DNA of 64,000 nucleotides from an uncultured Flavobacteriaceae bacterium. GTDB taxonomy: Bacteria; Bacteroidota; Bacteroidia; Flavobacteriales; Flavobacteriaceae. Below, piece by piece: positions 51,148 through 61,471 of this stretch (its first letter is position 1; every line of letters starts with the position of its first letter). The notes beneath the pieces were generated by a model that made no database searches, had not been told where the DNA came from, and worked only from the letters and a program-made list of their open reading frames with translations. The position numbers and the translations under genes were made by a program. Where the stretch lies: contig CANNGA010000018.1 in the NCBI GenBank assembly GCA_947504035.1, forward strand, positions 1 to 64,000, written 5' to 3'.

Positions 51148-52551
51148 TTAGTCTACTGTTAGGGCTTCCATAAAGCCATCGTATGCTGGTTTCTGGGTAT
51201 AATTATCATTAAACATTAATGGGAATTCAGGAACTTTCCAAAAATCGGTGAGCCAAGTTTCATTGTCTCTAAGCCCCCAAACCGTTAGTGCAAACTTATT
51301 AGCTTGAGGTATCGCATTATAAATTTCTACGACTTCTTTATATTTCGCTTTTTGAGCTTCTGCTCTAGGTGTAGATAAAGCGGCAAGAGACGCATTACCT
51401 TCTGTATTTACTCTTACATCTAACTCTGCGAAATGTAATAACAGATTTCTAGATACAACGCCATCAACAAGCTGTTGAATTCTAGATTGAGAAGGGGAAT
51501 TAAACGAGATGTGCATTTGCGCACCAACACCATCAATAAGATCACCAAGATCATCTACCAATCTAAACATGGCGTCGCGTTTACTCACGCTAGAAGCCAT
51601 ATTGTAATCATTATAAAACAACTTGACGTCTGGATCGGCATTTCTAGCAAATTGGAAACATTTTTTAACATAATCTGGACCCATTTTTTGTCTAAAAATA
51701 GAGCCTAAACCATTGCCTTCTGTATTTCTTAAAGGGTTACCTCTGGAATCGCTAATGGCTTCGTTTACCAAATCCCAAGACCGTACTTTACCCTTAAAGT
51801 GTTGTAGCGTTGTTGTAATATAGTTCTCTACCATAGCCTCAAATTGGGCATCAGTACCCGAAAAGTTCTTTACCCAGTTTGGCAAAGCAAACTCATTATG
51901 CCATATTAAAGTATGGCCGTGTACTTCCATACCGTTGGCCTCGGCAAAAGCGACAATAGCATCGCCAGCATCAAAATTAAATGTGGTTGGCGTAGGGTGC
52001 ATGATGTCCATTTTCATTTCGAATTCAGCCGTCAAATTATTAAAGTCTTTTCTATAAACTTCAGCATGCTGCGGTATGTTTAAACGCTCTAAGGTTATAG
52101 CCATACCTACCGAGAAATCGGCAAAATCTTTTAGACCTACTTGAGGTTCTAAAGGCACTTCAGGTTCTACGGGGCTACACACACCATCTGGACAAATACC
52201 ATTTATATCTACGAGAATTTCTTGTGTTGCTGTATCGGTTACGCCTTCTCCTGTAACTGTTAGCGTTATCGTGTATCGGCCTGGTGTCGCATAACGCACC
52301 ATTTCGTTTCCAGGGCCATCTGTGACAGCAGGATCACCCAAGCCATAATCCCAACTACTGGTGAAATCAAATTCATAAGTTGTGGTGTTATTTAATATAA
52401 GGACATTGGGGTCTGTGGTAGATATTGTAGCCTCAAAAGCGGCTGTAATGGGTTCTAGTCTTTGTTCCGTTCCACCATCATCACTGTTAGAACAACTAAA
52501 CATAATTGTAATAAGGCATAAGCCTAATACGTATTGGAGCTTTTTTTTCAT
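51148..52551 (-). CDS. GH10 endo-1,4-beta-xylanase lipoprotein with PKD domain
   Basis: A 467-residue protein. Lipobox with acylated Cys20, a PKD-like domain (about 35-115; YATPGRYTITLTVTG), a Cys-containing linker, then a GH10 barrel (about 140-460). The acid/base is E264 in WDLVNEA and the nucleophile is E376 in FAELDV. HGHTLIWHNE and the late conserved VWGLRDNETW complete the signature. GH10 enzymes cut the backbone of xylan. Surface attachment by the lipid anchor would suit a glycan-degrading flavobacterium, though no SusCD pair is next to it. Confidence 0.92.
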   Translation of the reverse strand: MKKKLQYVLGLCLITIMFSCSNSDDGGTEQRLEPITAAFEATISTTDPNVLILNNTTTYEFDFTSSWDYGLGDPAVTDGPGNEMVRYATPGRYTITLTVTGEGVTDTATQEILVDINGICPDGVCSPVEPEVPLEPQVGLKDFADFSVGMAITLERLNIPQHAEVYRKDFNNLTAEFEMKMDIMHPTPTTFNFDAGDAIVAFAEANGMEVHGHTLIWHNEFALPNWVKNFSGTDAQFEAMVENYITTTLQHFKGKVRSWDLVNEAISDSRGNPLRNTEGNGLGSIFRQKMGPDYVKKCFQFARNADPDVKLFYNDYNMASSVSKRDAMFRLVDDLGDLIDGVGAQMHISFNSPSQSRIQQLVDGVVSRNLLLHFAELDVRVNTEGNASLAALSTPRAEAQKAKYKEVVEIYNAIPQANKFALTVWGLRDNETWLTDFWKVPEFPLMFNDNYTQKPAYDGFMEALTVD

Positions 52552-52714
52552 AATTTTTTTTTAAGAGTGAATGATATTTAGTGCGTTACCTCCTTTAATT
52601 TTGATACTTGTAAAATCGATGGTAATTCACCAAAAAAAACTTGTTAAATTTACAAAAAAATAAATGTAGCCTCTCTTAAAACAGGGTTAAATTATAGCAA
52701 TTTTGGAGCAATTA

Positions 52715-54028
52715 ATGCAACATTTCCGTCTAAAAACCATCAATAGGCTTGCTATCCCTGCATTAATTTCGGGGATCTCAGAACCTTTGTTATCCCTTAC
52801 AGATACGGCTATTATTGGTCATATACCAGTGCATGCAACAGAGGCTTTAGCGGCCGTTGGTATCGTAGGCACGTTTCTATCTATGTTAGTGTGGGTTTTA
52901 GGGCAAACACGAAGTGCACTTTCCGCCATTATAGCTCAATATTTTGGAGCAAATCAATTACATGCTATAAAACGTTTGCCCGCTCAGGCTGTATTTTTGG
53001 TGGTTGTAAGTGGTGTTTTGCTTATAGCGCTGACCTACCCTTTTACAGCGTACATTTTTAAATGCTATAATGCCACTGGGCTTATTTTAGAGTATTGCGA
53101 AGCGTATTATAAAATTAGGGTATTTGGTTTTCCGTTTACACTTTTAACCATGGCTGCTTTTGGAACGTTTAATGGGTTTCAAAATACAAATTTGCCCATG
53201 CGTATCGCTGTTTTTGGAGCGGTACTTAACGTGGTTTTAGATCTTATTTTAGTTTATGGTATTTCTGGAATTATAGCGCCAATGCATATTGAGGGTGCGG
53301 CGTATGCAAGTGTCATTGCGCAGATAGCCATGGCCTTGCTAACCTTGTACTACCTCGTGCGTAAGATGGCGATCTCTCTAGTGCCTAGATTGCCATTGCA
53401 CCCTGAATTGTCTCGACTTTTAACACTGGTATTGCATTTATTTGTGAGAACCTTAGCTTTAAATGTTACATTGTATTTCGCAACAAGAATGGCCACTGGC
53501 TATGGTGAAAATTACATAGCCGCTTATACTATAGCCATTAATTTATGGTTTTTAGGGGCATTTATTATCGATGGGTATGCTGCAGCGGGACAGATATTGT
53601 CTGGTAAGCTTTTTGGAGCTAAAGCCTATAAAGAGTTACGAGAACTTAATATTAAACTGTTAAAAATAGGTGTCGTTGTGGGCTGTCTTTTAGCGTTGCT
53701 AGGAGGGAGCATGTATGTATTTGTCGGCGCTTTTTTTACAAAAAATGTTGAGGTCTTATCACGATTTTATGAGGTGTTTTGGATTGTATTACTCATGCAA
53801 CCCTTGTGCGCCGTAGCCTTTATTTTTGATGGAATATTTAAAGGGTTGGCTAAAATGAAGTTGTTAAGAAATGTGCTGTTAGGCGCTACGTTTGCCGTGT
53901 TTTTGCCCTTAGTCTATCTATTAGATGGTTTGGATCTAAAATTAAAAGGGGTGTTTATAGCTATTGCATTTTGGATGCTGGCCAGAACAGTGCCGTTATA
54001 TTTGTATTTTTATCAGAAATTTACGTAA
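52715..54028 (+). CDS. MATE-family efflux transporter
   Basis: A 437-residue protein from ATG 52715; the TTG at 52703 is less likely. Twelve hydrophobic segments in two similar halves. The start FRLKTINRLAIPALISGISEPLLSLTDTAIIGH is the conserved MATE N-terminus, with PALIS and the DTAIIGH helix. DinF-type transporters export cationic or oxidised compounds using a sodium or proton gradient. The substrate cannot be named. Single gene, 161 bases after the xylanase gene's start on the other strand. Confidence 0.88.
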   Translation: MQHFRLKTINRLAIPALISGISEPLLSLTDTAIIGHIPVHATEALAAVGIVGTFLSMLVWVLGQTRSALSAIIAQYFGANQLHAIKRLPAQAVFLVVVSGVLLIALTYPFTAYIFKCYNATGLILEYCEAYYKIRVFGFPFTLLTMAAFGTFNGFQNTNLPMRIAVFGAVLNVVLDLILVYGISGIIAPMHIEGAAYASVIAQIAMALLTLYYLVRKMAISLVPRLPLHPELSRLLTLVLHLFVRTLALNVTLYFATRMATGYGENYIAAYTIAINLWFLGAFIIDGYAAAGQILSGKLFGAKAYKELRELNIKLLKIGVVVGCLLALLGGSMYVFVGAFFTKNVEVLSRFYEVFWIVLLMQPLCAVAFIFDGIFKGLAKMKLLRNVLLGATFAVFLPLVYLLDGLDLKLKGVFIAIAFWMLARTVPLYLYFYQKFT

Positions 54029-54114
54029 CTATAGCGTTGTAATGTGGTATTTTATGCTGTTAAGTTGTAAATATTACATTTAAACTTTATTATTACATCT
54101 TAAACCGTAACGTC

Positions 54115-54213
54115 ATGGAAATTTTAAGCTTTTTAGGAGGTAATGGCCTTTTTTTAATATTAGGAATTGTATTAATTATTATTTATTTTATTAATAGGAA
54201 CCGCAGAAGATAG
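54115..54213 (+). CDS. 32-residue single-pass membrane peptide
   Basis: A short ORF with a strongly hydrophobic segment (about residues 12-26) and a basic end (NRNRRR), the arrangement expected of a small inner-membrane protein with a cytoplasmic basic tail. The next gene's -7 element (TATATTTG, 54214-54221) begins on the base after its stop codon. No known family is recognised by eye. Real expression is uncertain, but the strict membrane-peptide layout makes it more than a chance ORF. Confidence 0.45.
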   Translation: MEILSFLGGNGLFLILGIVLIIIYFINRNRRR

Positions 54214-54221
54214 TATATTTG
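54214..54221 (+). promoter_or_regulatory. queD -7 promoter element
   Basis: TATATTTG, an exact TAnnTTTG match 20 bases before the queD ATG. The expected -33 partner is weak (TTTA about 23 bases upstream), so this is a partial promoter call. Confidence 0.5.
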
Positions 54222-54241
54222 CCATCCAATACAACGTTAAG

Positions 54242-54694
54242 ATGAGCAATATACGTATTACAAAGCAATTTTCTTTTGAAACTGGTCATGCCCTATATGG
54301 TTATGATGGGAAGTGCAAAAATGTACATGGCCATAGTTACCGTTTAGATGTTACAGTAATAGGTAAGCCAATTAACGATAGCTCTAATGTAAAGTACGGG
54401 ATGGTCATCGATTTTGGAGATCTTAAAAAGATTGTAAAAGAAGAGATTGTAGATGTATTTGATCATGCTACAGTTTTCAATAAAAATACCCCGCACGTAG
54501 AGCTAGCTAAGGAACTTAGTGATAGAGGTCATAATGTGTTGTTGGTAGATTACCAGCCTACAAGTGAAATGATGGTGATTGACTTTGCTCAAAAAATAAA
54601 GACGCGTTTACCAGAAAACATCAAACTACATTCGCTTAAATTACAAGAAACAGCAACTAGTTTTGCAGAGTGGTTTGCTTACGACCAAAAGTAA
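54242..54694 (+). CDS. queD: 6-carboxytetrahydropterin synthase QueD
   Basis: A 150-residue protein. The zinc ligands H16, H29 and H31 (FETGHAL, VHGHSY) and the catalytic Cys25 (KCKNVHGH) match the QueD/6-pyruvoyltetrahydropterin synthase family. DHATVFNKNTP (about 79) and the late ETATSFAEW, with the conserved Glu, are also present. It makes the first dedicated pterin intermediate of queuosine, a modified base of some tRNAs. Other queuosine genes are not in the window. Confidence 0.9.
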   Translation: MSNIRITKQFSFETGHALYGYDGKCKNVHGHSYRLDVTVIGKPINDSSNVKYGMVIDFGDLKKIVKEEIVDVFDHATVFNKNTPHVELAKELSDRGHNVLLVDYQPTSEMMVIDFAQKIKTRLPENIKLHSLKLQETATSFAEWFAYDQK

Positions 54695-55164
54695 CGCTGT
54701 AAGTGTAAATCTTGAATCCGTAAGGATACGTATTTTTTTTTGTAAAAATAAAGGGATTTACCTTTGTTTTTCTAAGGTAAAGCCTTAGTTCATTTTCTGA
54801 GAACTAAATTATATTTGTCTTCAATTGCTTAACGACAATGGCTTTATCATATAATCTTTTTTATACTACTTGTAGTCTTTTTGCATGTTTGCTTAAATGA
54901 CGCTTTAGCAAAACGGTCTTTGTTTTGTGGGAGGCCTTGCATGTTTAGTTGTTGTAACACCTGTGCAAAATGTAAGATATTAAAGGATTGTTTTTTTCAA
55001 TAGAGCATATGTTTTTTTAGTAAATAGTGTCATGAAATGTGTCCCATGGTATGTTTAAGCGGTGCTAAACTCATGAGACATGTTAGAGGCTTAAATGCAG
55101 TAATAGAAGACGCCTTTAAGTACCTAAAAGTAGATTATATACTGTTTAATTATCCATACGAATT
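54695..55164. other. Intergenic region with one small hairpin
   Basis: About 470 bases without a believable ORF. TTTACCTT (54757-54764) pairs with AAGGTAAA (54774-54781). This weak hairpin may end the queD message. The remainder is AT-rich leader of the giant gene at 55165. Confidence 0.4.
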
Positions 55165-58100
55165 ATGATTCATAGTATTCGCAAAAGTAAATTTTCTAAA
55201 GTATTAGCAAGTTATTTAGCCATTCAACTTATTTTAATGAGTGCACAACCATTCCGGTTATTTGCTTTAACAAGTGGGCCGTCACAGCCAGAGTTTAATG
55301 CATTTACCCCTATAGGGACTTCCGATATGGTGAATTTATCATCAGGAGACTTTAATTATAATATCCCTATTATGGATGTTGGGGGGTACCCTCTAAATTT
55401 AGCTTACGATTCTGGAATAACAATGGATCAAGAGGCCTCTTGGGTAGGTCTAGGATGGAATTTAAATGTCGGACAAATTAATCGTCAAGTTCGTGGGATT
55501 CCAGACGATTTTCAGGGGGATGAAATGGTTTATGAAAATAATGTAAAACCAAATGTTAACGTTGGTATTAGCGCCCAATTTGGAGGGCAGATCTTTGGAA
55601 TAGAAGGAGAAGATGCTGTGAAGGAAGTTGTGAGTACAGGAACTTCACTTTCTGTTGGAATGGGGGTTAATTATAACAATTATACAGGAGTTAGTTTTAA
55701 ACCTTCATTTGGATTGTCTTTTGATTTGGGAGATTATGTAAGCGTAGGTATGGATGTACAAAGTTCTACAATTGAAGGCGCTACAATCTCACCAAAAGTA
55801 AATGCTAAAGCTAAGATTGGAGAACTAGAAAAGTTAGGGGTAATGGGGAGTTTAAATGCTGGACTTTCCTATAATTCAAATAGAGGACTTAGTTCTTTTG
55901 GTTTGTCTGCATCGGTTTCGATGCCTTATAATAAAGTAGTAGTAAGTTCAACAGAAGGTATTAGTACTCAATCAGGGGCTAATAGCGCAGGAGGAACGTC
56001 TGGGAATATATCTTTTTCAAGACCAACTTTTACACCAAGAAAGCGTACTGCATTTACAGATTTTAATAGTACATTTTCATTTTCCACAGGTATTGATTTG
56101 TGGGGTGGAGACGGTGAAGTAGAAATATCGGCAACAGCTTCAGTTCAAAAAATAAAAGACCCTATAAAAATAGAGAAGGCTTATGGCTATGAGCATACAG
56201 GTAAAGCTAGTATTCATGATGTTTTAGATTATAATAGAGAAAACGATAGAATAATCAGTCGAAATACTTTAGCACTGCCAACTACAAACTATACGTACGA
56301 TTTGTATAGTGTAAAAGGTCAAGGGGTTGGAGGGATGTTTAGACCGCATCGCAGTCAAATAGGACAAATTTACGATGAGTATGTACAGGATGAATCAAAA
56401 TCTTTCAGTTTAGGTGTAGAGGCTGAAGGAGGAACGGGATGGCATTATGGAGGTAATTTTGTGACAGCACCATCAGAAAGTCATACAGGTGTTTGGAATA
56501 CGAAAGCTTCGACATCTTTTAAAAATCAGAGAGAAGATGTTATACCATCAAATTTAGATTATGAAGCAGTTTACTTTAAATATATTGGAGAGCATAAAGT
56601 AGATCAAGAGCGTTCCCTTTTTACAGAACAATTGGAGGGAGATAAAGCCATGTCTCTTAAAATTGTTGGTAAAAATAATACCTCTGGAAATAATTTTATT
56701 GGGGCTAATGTTGGTAATGTATTTCGAGTAAAACGTTCTCAACCTAATTCTAACATAGCTACTTATCAAGATAAGCCTTTTACAGGAACATTTAAAAGGC
56801 GTAACAGAGATATACGTAACCAATCTGTTCAAAAATTAAGTGTAGCAGAACTACGTGATTTTTATGAAGATGGCTATGCTCTAAATCGTATTAATACGTA
56901 TGCAAAAGAACATCATACCGCAGAGATTAGAATAGTGCAACCAGATGGAGGAACCTATGTTTATGGAGAGACAGCGTACAATTCAGATAAACAAGAGGTT
57001 ACGTTTGCTACAGACTCGAATACATATGATTGTGCTTCGGGAACTGTGGATTATAGATCTAGAGAAAATACTTTAGATAATAGGTCAGGTGTAGACCATT
57101 TTTATAATAATGTAAAGACACCTGCTTATGCACATACTTACTTGTTATCATCAGTACTATCTTCAGACTATGAGGACCTAACAGGAAATGGGCCTAGTGC
57201 AGACGATCTAGGAGCCTATACATTATTTGAATACGTTAAACAAGATGCACCTTTTCAATGGCGTATCCCATATGGATACAAAAAGGCTTCCTACAATGCG
57301 GGTTTAAATGCAAATTCTTCAGACCAAAAGGGAAGTTATATTTATGGAGAGAAAGAGATAAAATACATTAGAAAGATAGAAACCAAAACACATATTGCTA
57401 TATTCGATATTACCGCACGTAAAGATGGACGAGGTGTATTAGATGTTAATGGCACTGTGCCTCTGGCAAATGATGGTGAGCAAGAAGTTTATAAATTAAA
57501 CACGATAAAACTATATTCTAAACCAGAATATGATGCCTTTAAATTACAGAATGCTGGTTTAAACAGGGCGCCTACGTTGGAAGAGTTAGCACCAATAAAA
57601 ACAGCCCATTTTGTATATGATTACAGTTTATGTAAAGGTGTACTTAATAATTTAAGAGGTAATCTCGATTCTAATGAGATTGAAAACCAACTTGGTAAGT
57701 TAACTCTTAAAAAAGTATACTTTACATACAGATCTTCTAAAATGGGTAAGCACACACCATACATCTTTAATTATGAGAAAAATTTTGAGATAGAAAATGC
57801 AAATGGTGTTGGTGTCACTATCATGAATAATAATCCTAATTATAGCTTAAAGGCCTTTGATATTTGGGGAAACTACAAGCCTAACGAAGGTGGCTGTAAA
57901 ACAGATGACCCTCTAACAACTTCAGAATACCCCTTTGTTAATCAGGAAAGTAAAGCTGTTCAGGATGTGTATGCTGCTGCATGGGCATTAACATCTATAG
58001 AGTTGCCGTCTGGAGGGCGTATAGATTTGTCTTATGAAAGTGATGATTATCAATATGTACAAGACCGTGACACTCAAAAAATGTTTAAGGTTGTAGGTGT

Positions 58101-61100
58101 GGGAAGCTCTAATGCAAGTAATACAGATGGTACAAATCCAAAACGTAGTACACTACTTTATAAAAATAATGGTGAGGCCAAGTATTTATATGTCCATTTG
58201 CCAGAAGAAACAGAGTCTATGAGCTCAAGTGCATTTGCATTAAAATATTTAAAAGGTATTGCAGATAAACCTATTTATTTTAGATTTTTAATGAATATGA
58301 CTAAAGAAGGCGCGTTAAATCCTTCTAGTAGCGCTTACGATTATATAACGGGTTATTTTCAAAGAGATGCTCCTGTAAAAGTGTTTCAAGGCAATGATAA
58401 TTTAATTTACGCGGCCATTCCTATGCAATTTTCGTCATTAGAAGGTGGCCTTAGTGGCAATAAAGATGTCAATCCTATAACGAAAGCAGGTTTGTTTTTT
58501 GGGAGAACGTATTTAAATGGTATTGTTTATGGCTTAAATCAAGACCATCGCACAGAAAATATAGTTACCATTGCAAAACAATTAGTTTCAGATATAGAGG
58601 CTGTAGGGCAGATATTTACGGGGCCAAACGGAAAATTAAGAAGTGATGAGTTTTTGTGTGCACAACGATTTATACCAAATAAATCTTGGATACGTCTGTC
58701 AAACCCGAAAACCGATAAACTTGGTGGGGGCGCTAGAATAAAACGTATAGAAATGCAAGACAATTGGGATGTTATGACGAATGGAGCACCTAAGCAATCT
58801 TATGGTCAAATCTATGACTATAAGTTGAATGATAACTCTAGTAGTGGTGTAGCTACTTTCGAGCCAAACGATAGTGCCGAAAACCCATTTGTAGAACCCT
58901 TTTACGATAAAGGAGAACGACTTATTTCTCCAAGAGAATTAAGTTATATTGAGAAGCCTTTTGGAAAAGCCTTTTTTCCAACTTCTAAAGTTACTTATAG
59001 TAGAGTAACAGTTAAAAATTTAGATAGAAAAAGCGATGATATTACAAGTCATGCTACAGGTAAAGTTGTTTCAGAATACTATACTTCAAAAGATTTTCCA
59101 ACAAAAGTGGACTATACAGATATTGATTCAGACTATTCAAGTAATCAAAGAAGTGTTCTTGAAAATGTAATAGGAGGCCTTTTCGGAATTCCTATTCATG
59201 TTAAAAACGAATTAACCTTATCGCAAGGTTATGTTGTTCATACTAATGATATGGATGGTAAAATGCGTACACAAAAAGTATTTCAAGAAGGTGTTAAGCA
59301 ACCTATTTCTGCAGTAGAATATAGATATAGTACAAAAGAAGGACAGGAAGGAGAGTTAAGTAATAGACTCCCTGTAATTAATAAGCAAGGTATTGTAGAG
59401 GATAAAGAAATAGCAGTAGATTACGATGTGATTACAGATTTTAGAGAATCTTACTCCAAATCGCAAACATTGGGTGCTAATGCCAATGTTGCAGCACTTC
59501 CTTTTCCATTGTTCGTGTTAATTATAGCAACTGTTTTTCCTATTTCTACAACTCAAGAAAACATAGGGCATAGCGCTATAACAACAAAAACAGTACATAC
59601 TACAGCATTATTAAAAGAAAAAATAGCAACAGATTTGGGAGCTAGAGTATCTACGGTAAATGAAGCTTGGGATGCCGAAACAGGACAAGTATTGTTAACG
59701 AAAACAATAAATGAATATGATGACTCGTATTATAATTTCAATTTCCCAGCTTATTGGAGGTATAATGAAATGGGGCAAGCTACAACAAACATAGGGCTTA
59801 GAGGTAAGTTAGAATATTCGGGAAATTATTTTAGGCTACAGGGCATAAGCGATGCTAGTAACTATTTTGCTTTAGGAGATGAAATAATGGCACGTACCCC
59901 CGCCATCAATAAAGGAAAACGTCTTTGGGTTGTTGCTTATGCGGGAGGAGGCAATGGTATTAAATTAATGGATAGAAATGGGGTAATTATAGATGGTTCT
60001 GAGTTTCAAAATTTTGATTTTAAAATTATTCGTTCAGGATACCGTAACCAACAACAAGGGAACATGGGAGCTGTGACCATGATGAAAGATCCACTACCTG
60101 TTAAAGACAACAACGGAAATTACACTTCAGGTATTAATACAGCAACGTTTCATCAAACAGCAACAAGTTTGCGCATAGTAAATGCAAGTGCTGTAAAATA
60201 TAAAGATTTTTGGAACTGCCAATGTGAAAATAATTTGCCTTATATCCCTAATGCAAGTGTGGATAGTGATGTCTTGGCAGAAATACCAATAGAAGAGTAT
60301 GGGTTTAATCCTTATGTTTATAATGTAAAAGGTGAGTGGCGTGCAGACAAATCGTATGCCTATTTAACAGAACGTGTAGCTATTTCACAAGAAACAACAG
60401 CTAAGCGTCACACCAGAAATGAAGGTTATTTTAAAGATTTCACACCATTTTATGCCTTAAACGGAGCCTCTGGATGGGTAGAAAATACGGCTGTACTTAA
60501 CCAAATAGAAAACAAAGAAGGGCCTTGGACTTTTGCTAGCGAGGTAACGCAATACAGTCCTTTTGGTGCAGAAATAGAAAATAGAGATGCTTTAAATAGG
60601 TATTCTTCTGCACAATATGGTTATAACTTTACTTTGCCAATTGCTGTGGCATCTAATAGCAAGTATGGGCATATGGGAACTGATAATTTTGAAGATTATA
60701 GCTTTTTAAATACAGACGAAGGCCATTTTAATTTTAAAAATACGATTGTTGATGATGGGCCTAAAGGCGCAGAAATATCAGAAGACCAGTCGCATACAGG
60801 ATTGCGTAGTTTGTTTTTACCTACAGGTGCTTCTGCTCTTAAAACGGTTGAGCTTAAAGGGATATCGGGTAATGAAGATGATATAGATCACGATAGGATA
60901 CCTAATGCTACAGATAAATGTGTGTATACACCTAACACGAGTCAAGCAGATCGTGATAATGATGGTATTGGAGATGCCTGTGATGATAACTCTAATTTAA
61001 AAATTACAGACCTTGTCCAATCAGAGCGATTAAGTTTCCATTGTGGCAAACATATGACCTTTACAGTAAATGGGACACCAAATGATACAGCTACTTTTAT

Positions 61101-61425
61101 TATAGAAGTAACACGAACTCCTAGGGGGTGGTGGCATATTTTCCTTAATGGCGTTAAAATGGAAAACGGAGAACACATCAATGGTATTTTAACATTTACC
61201 ACTCCCATAACATTAGATGCTACAGGGCGCTTTAATGCCCAATTAGAAATCGGTGGGCAGCGAAAGAAGAAGAGTACGCTGGCAACAAACTTTAGACTTG
61301 TAGATACTAGGGGAAATGTGCGTTTTACAAAGGCATTTGATGTAACGGTTTTTAAAGATGACAATTGCCATGGAAAATCGTATAATAAATTTCAGTTGTT
61401 TAAATCTAATTTAGATAATAACTAG
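55165..61425 (+). CDS. Giant Rhs/SpvB-like surface protein with Asp-rich Ca repeats
   Basis: A 2086-residue protein. A hydrophobic N-terminal segment (about residues 15-35) probably serves as signal peptide. The section near residues 50-125 (MVNLSSGDFNYNIPIMDVGG, DQEASWVGLGWNLNVGQINR, VRGIPDDFQGDEM) resembles the start of Bacteroidetes Rhs/SpvB-type proteins, which build a shell around a toxin or adhesin. A long beta-rich body follows. Near 1905-1945 are thrombospondin type 3-like loops (DHDRIPNATDK, DRDNDGIGDACDD). No T9SS tail or toxin domain is seen. The next gene begins a few bases later, so this may be the first part of a larger locus. Confidence 0.65.
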   Translation: MIHSIRKSKFSKVLASYLAIQLILMSAQPFRLFALTSGPSQPEFNAFTPIGTSDMVNLSSGDFNYNIPIMDVGGYPLNLAYDSGITMDQEASWVGLGWNLNVGQINRQVRGIPDDFQGDEMVYENNVKPNVNVGISAQFGGQIFGIEGEDAVKEVVSTGTSLSVGMGVNYNNYTGVSFKPSFGLSFDLGDYVSVGMDVQSSTIEGATISPKVNAKAKIGELEKLGVMGSLNAGLSYNSNRGLSSFGLSASVSMPYNKVVVSSTEGISTQSGANSAGGTSGNISFSRPTFTPRKRTAFTDFNSTFSFSTGIDLWGGDGEVEISATASVQKIKDPIKIEKAYGYEHTGKASIHDVLDYNRENDRIISRNTLALPTTNYTYDLYSVKGQGVGGMFRPHRSQIGQIYDEYVQDESKSFSLGVEAEGGTGWHYGGNFVTAPSESHTGVWNTKASTSFKNQREDVIPSNLDYEAVYFKYIGEHKVDQERSLFTEQLEGDKAMSLKIVGKNNTSGNNFIGANVGNVFRVKRSQPNSNIATYQDKPFTGTFKRRNRDIRNQSVQKLSVAELRDFYEDGYALNRINTYAKEHHTAEIRIVQPDGGTYVYGETAYNSDKQEVTFATDSNTYDCASGTVDYRSRENTLDNRSGVDHFYNNVKTPAYAHTYLLSSVLSSDYEDLTGNGPSADDLGAYTLFEYVKQDAPFQWRIPYGYKKASYNAGLNANSSDQKGSYIYGEKEIKYIRKIETKTHIAIFDITARKDGRGVLDVNGTVPLANDGEQEVYKLNTIKLYSKPEYDAFKLQNAGLNRAPTLEELAPIKTAHFVYDYSLCKGVLNNLRGNLDSNEIENQLGKLTLKKVYFTYRSSKMGKHTPYIFNYEKNFEIENANGVGVTIMNNNPNYSLKAFDIWGNYKPNEGGCKTDDPLTTSEYPFVNQESKAVQDVYAAAWALTSIELPSGGRIDLSYESDDYQYVQDRDTQKMFKVVGVGSSNASNTDGTNPKRSTLLYKNNGEAKYLYVHLPEETESMSSSAFALKYLKGIADKPIYFRFLMNMTKEGALNPSSSAYDYITGYFQRDAPVKVFQGNDNLIYAAIPMQFSSLEGGLSGNKDVNPITKAGLFFGRTYLNGIVYGLNQDHRTENIVTIAKQLVSDIEAVGQIFTGPNGKLRSDEFLCAQRFIPNKSWIRLSNPKTDKLGGGARIKRIEMQDNWDVMTNGAPKQSYGQIYDYKLNDNSSSGVATFEPNDSAENPFVEPFYDKGERLISPRELSYIEKPFGKAFFPTSKVTYSRVTVKNLDRKSDDITSHATGKVVSEYYTSKDFPTKVDYTDIDSDYSSNQRSVLENVIGGLFGIPIHVKNELTLSQGYVVHTNDMDGKMRTQKVFQEGVKQPISAVEYRYSTKEGQEGELSNRLPVINKQGIVEDKEIAVDYDVITDFRESYSKSQTLGANANVAALPFPLFVLIIATVFPISTTQENIGHSAITTKTVHTTALLKEKIATDLGARVSTVNEAWDAETGQVLLTKTINEYDDSYYNFNFPAYWRYNEMGQATTNIGLRGKLEYSGNYFRLQGISDASNYFALGDEIMARTPAINKGKRLWVVAYAGGGNGIKLMDRNGVIIDGSEFQNFDFKIIRSGYRNQQQGNMGAVTMMKDPLPVKDNNGNYTSGINTATFHQTATSLRIVNASAVKYKDFWNCQCENNLPYIPNASVDSDVLAEIPIEEYGFNPYVYNVKGEWRADKSYAYLTERVAISQETTAKRHTRNEGYFKDFTPFYALNGASGWVENTAVLNQIENKEGPWTFASEVTQYSPFGAEIENRDALNRYSSAQYGYNFTLPIAVASNSKYGHMGTDNFEDYSFLNTDEGHFNFKNTIVDDGPKGAEISEDQSHTGLRSLFLPTGASALKTVELKGISGNEDDIDHDRIPNATDKCVYTPNTSQADRDNDGIGDACDDNSNLKITDLVQSERLSFHCGKHMTFTVNGTPNDTATFIIEVTRTPRGWWHIFLNGVKMENGEHINGILTFTTPITLDATGRFNAQLEIGGQRKKKSTLATNFRLVDTRGNVRFTKAFDVTVFKDDNCHGKSYNKFQLFKSNLDNN

Positions 61426-61471
61426 AATTATGAAGCTGAACACAACATATGGCACAATACAATATCAATAT

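Noticed and set aside
54757-54781. Riboswitch (preQ1-like) near queD
   Set aside because: The hairpin is downstream of queD, small, and lacks a preQ1 pseudoknot pattern; nothing fitting was found in the short leader upstream either.
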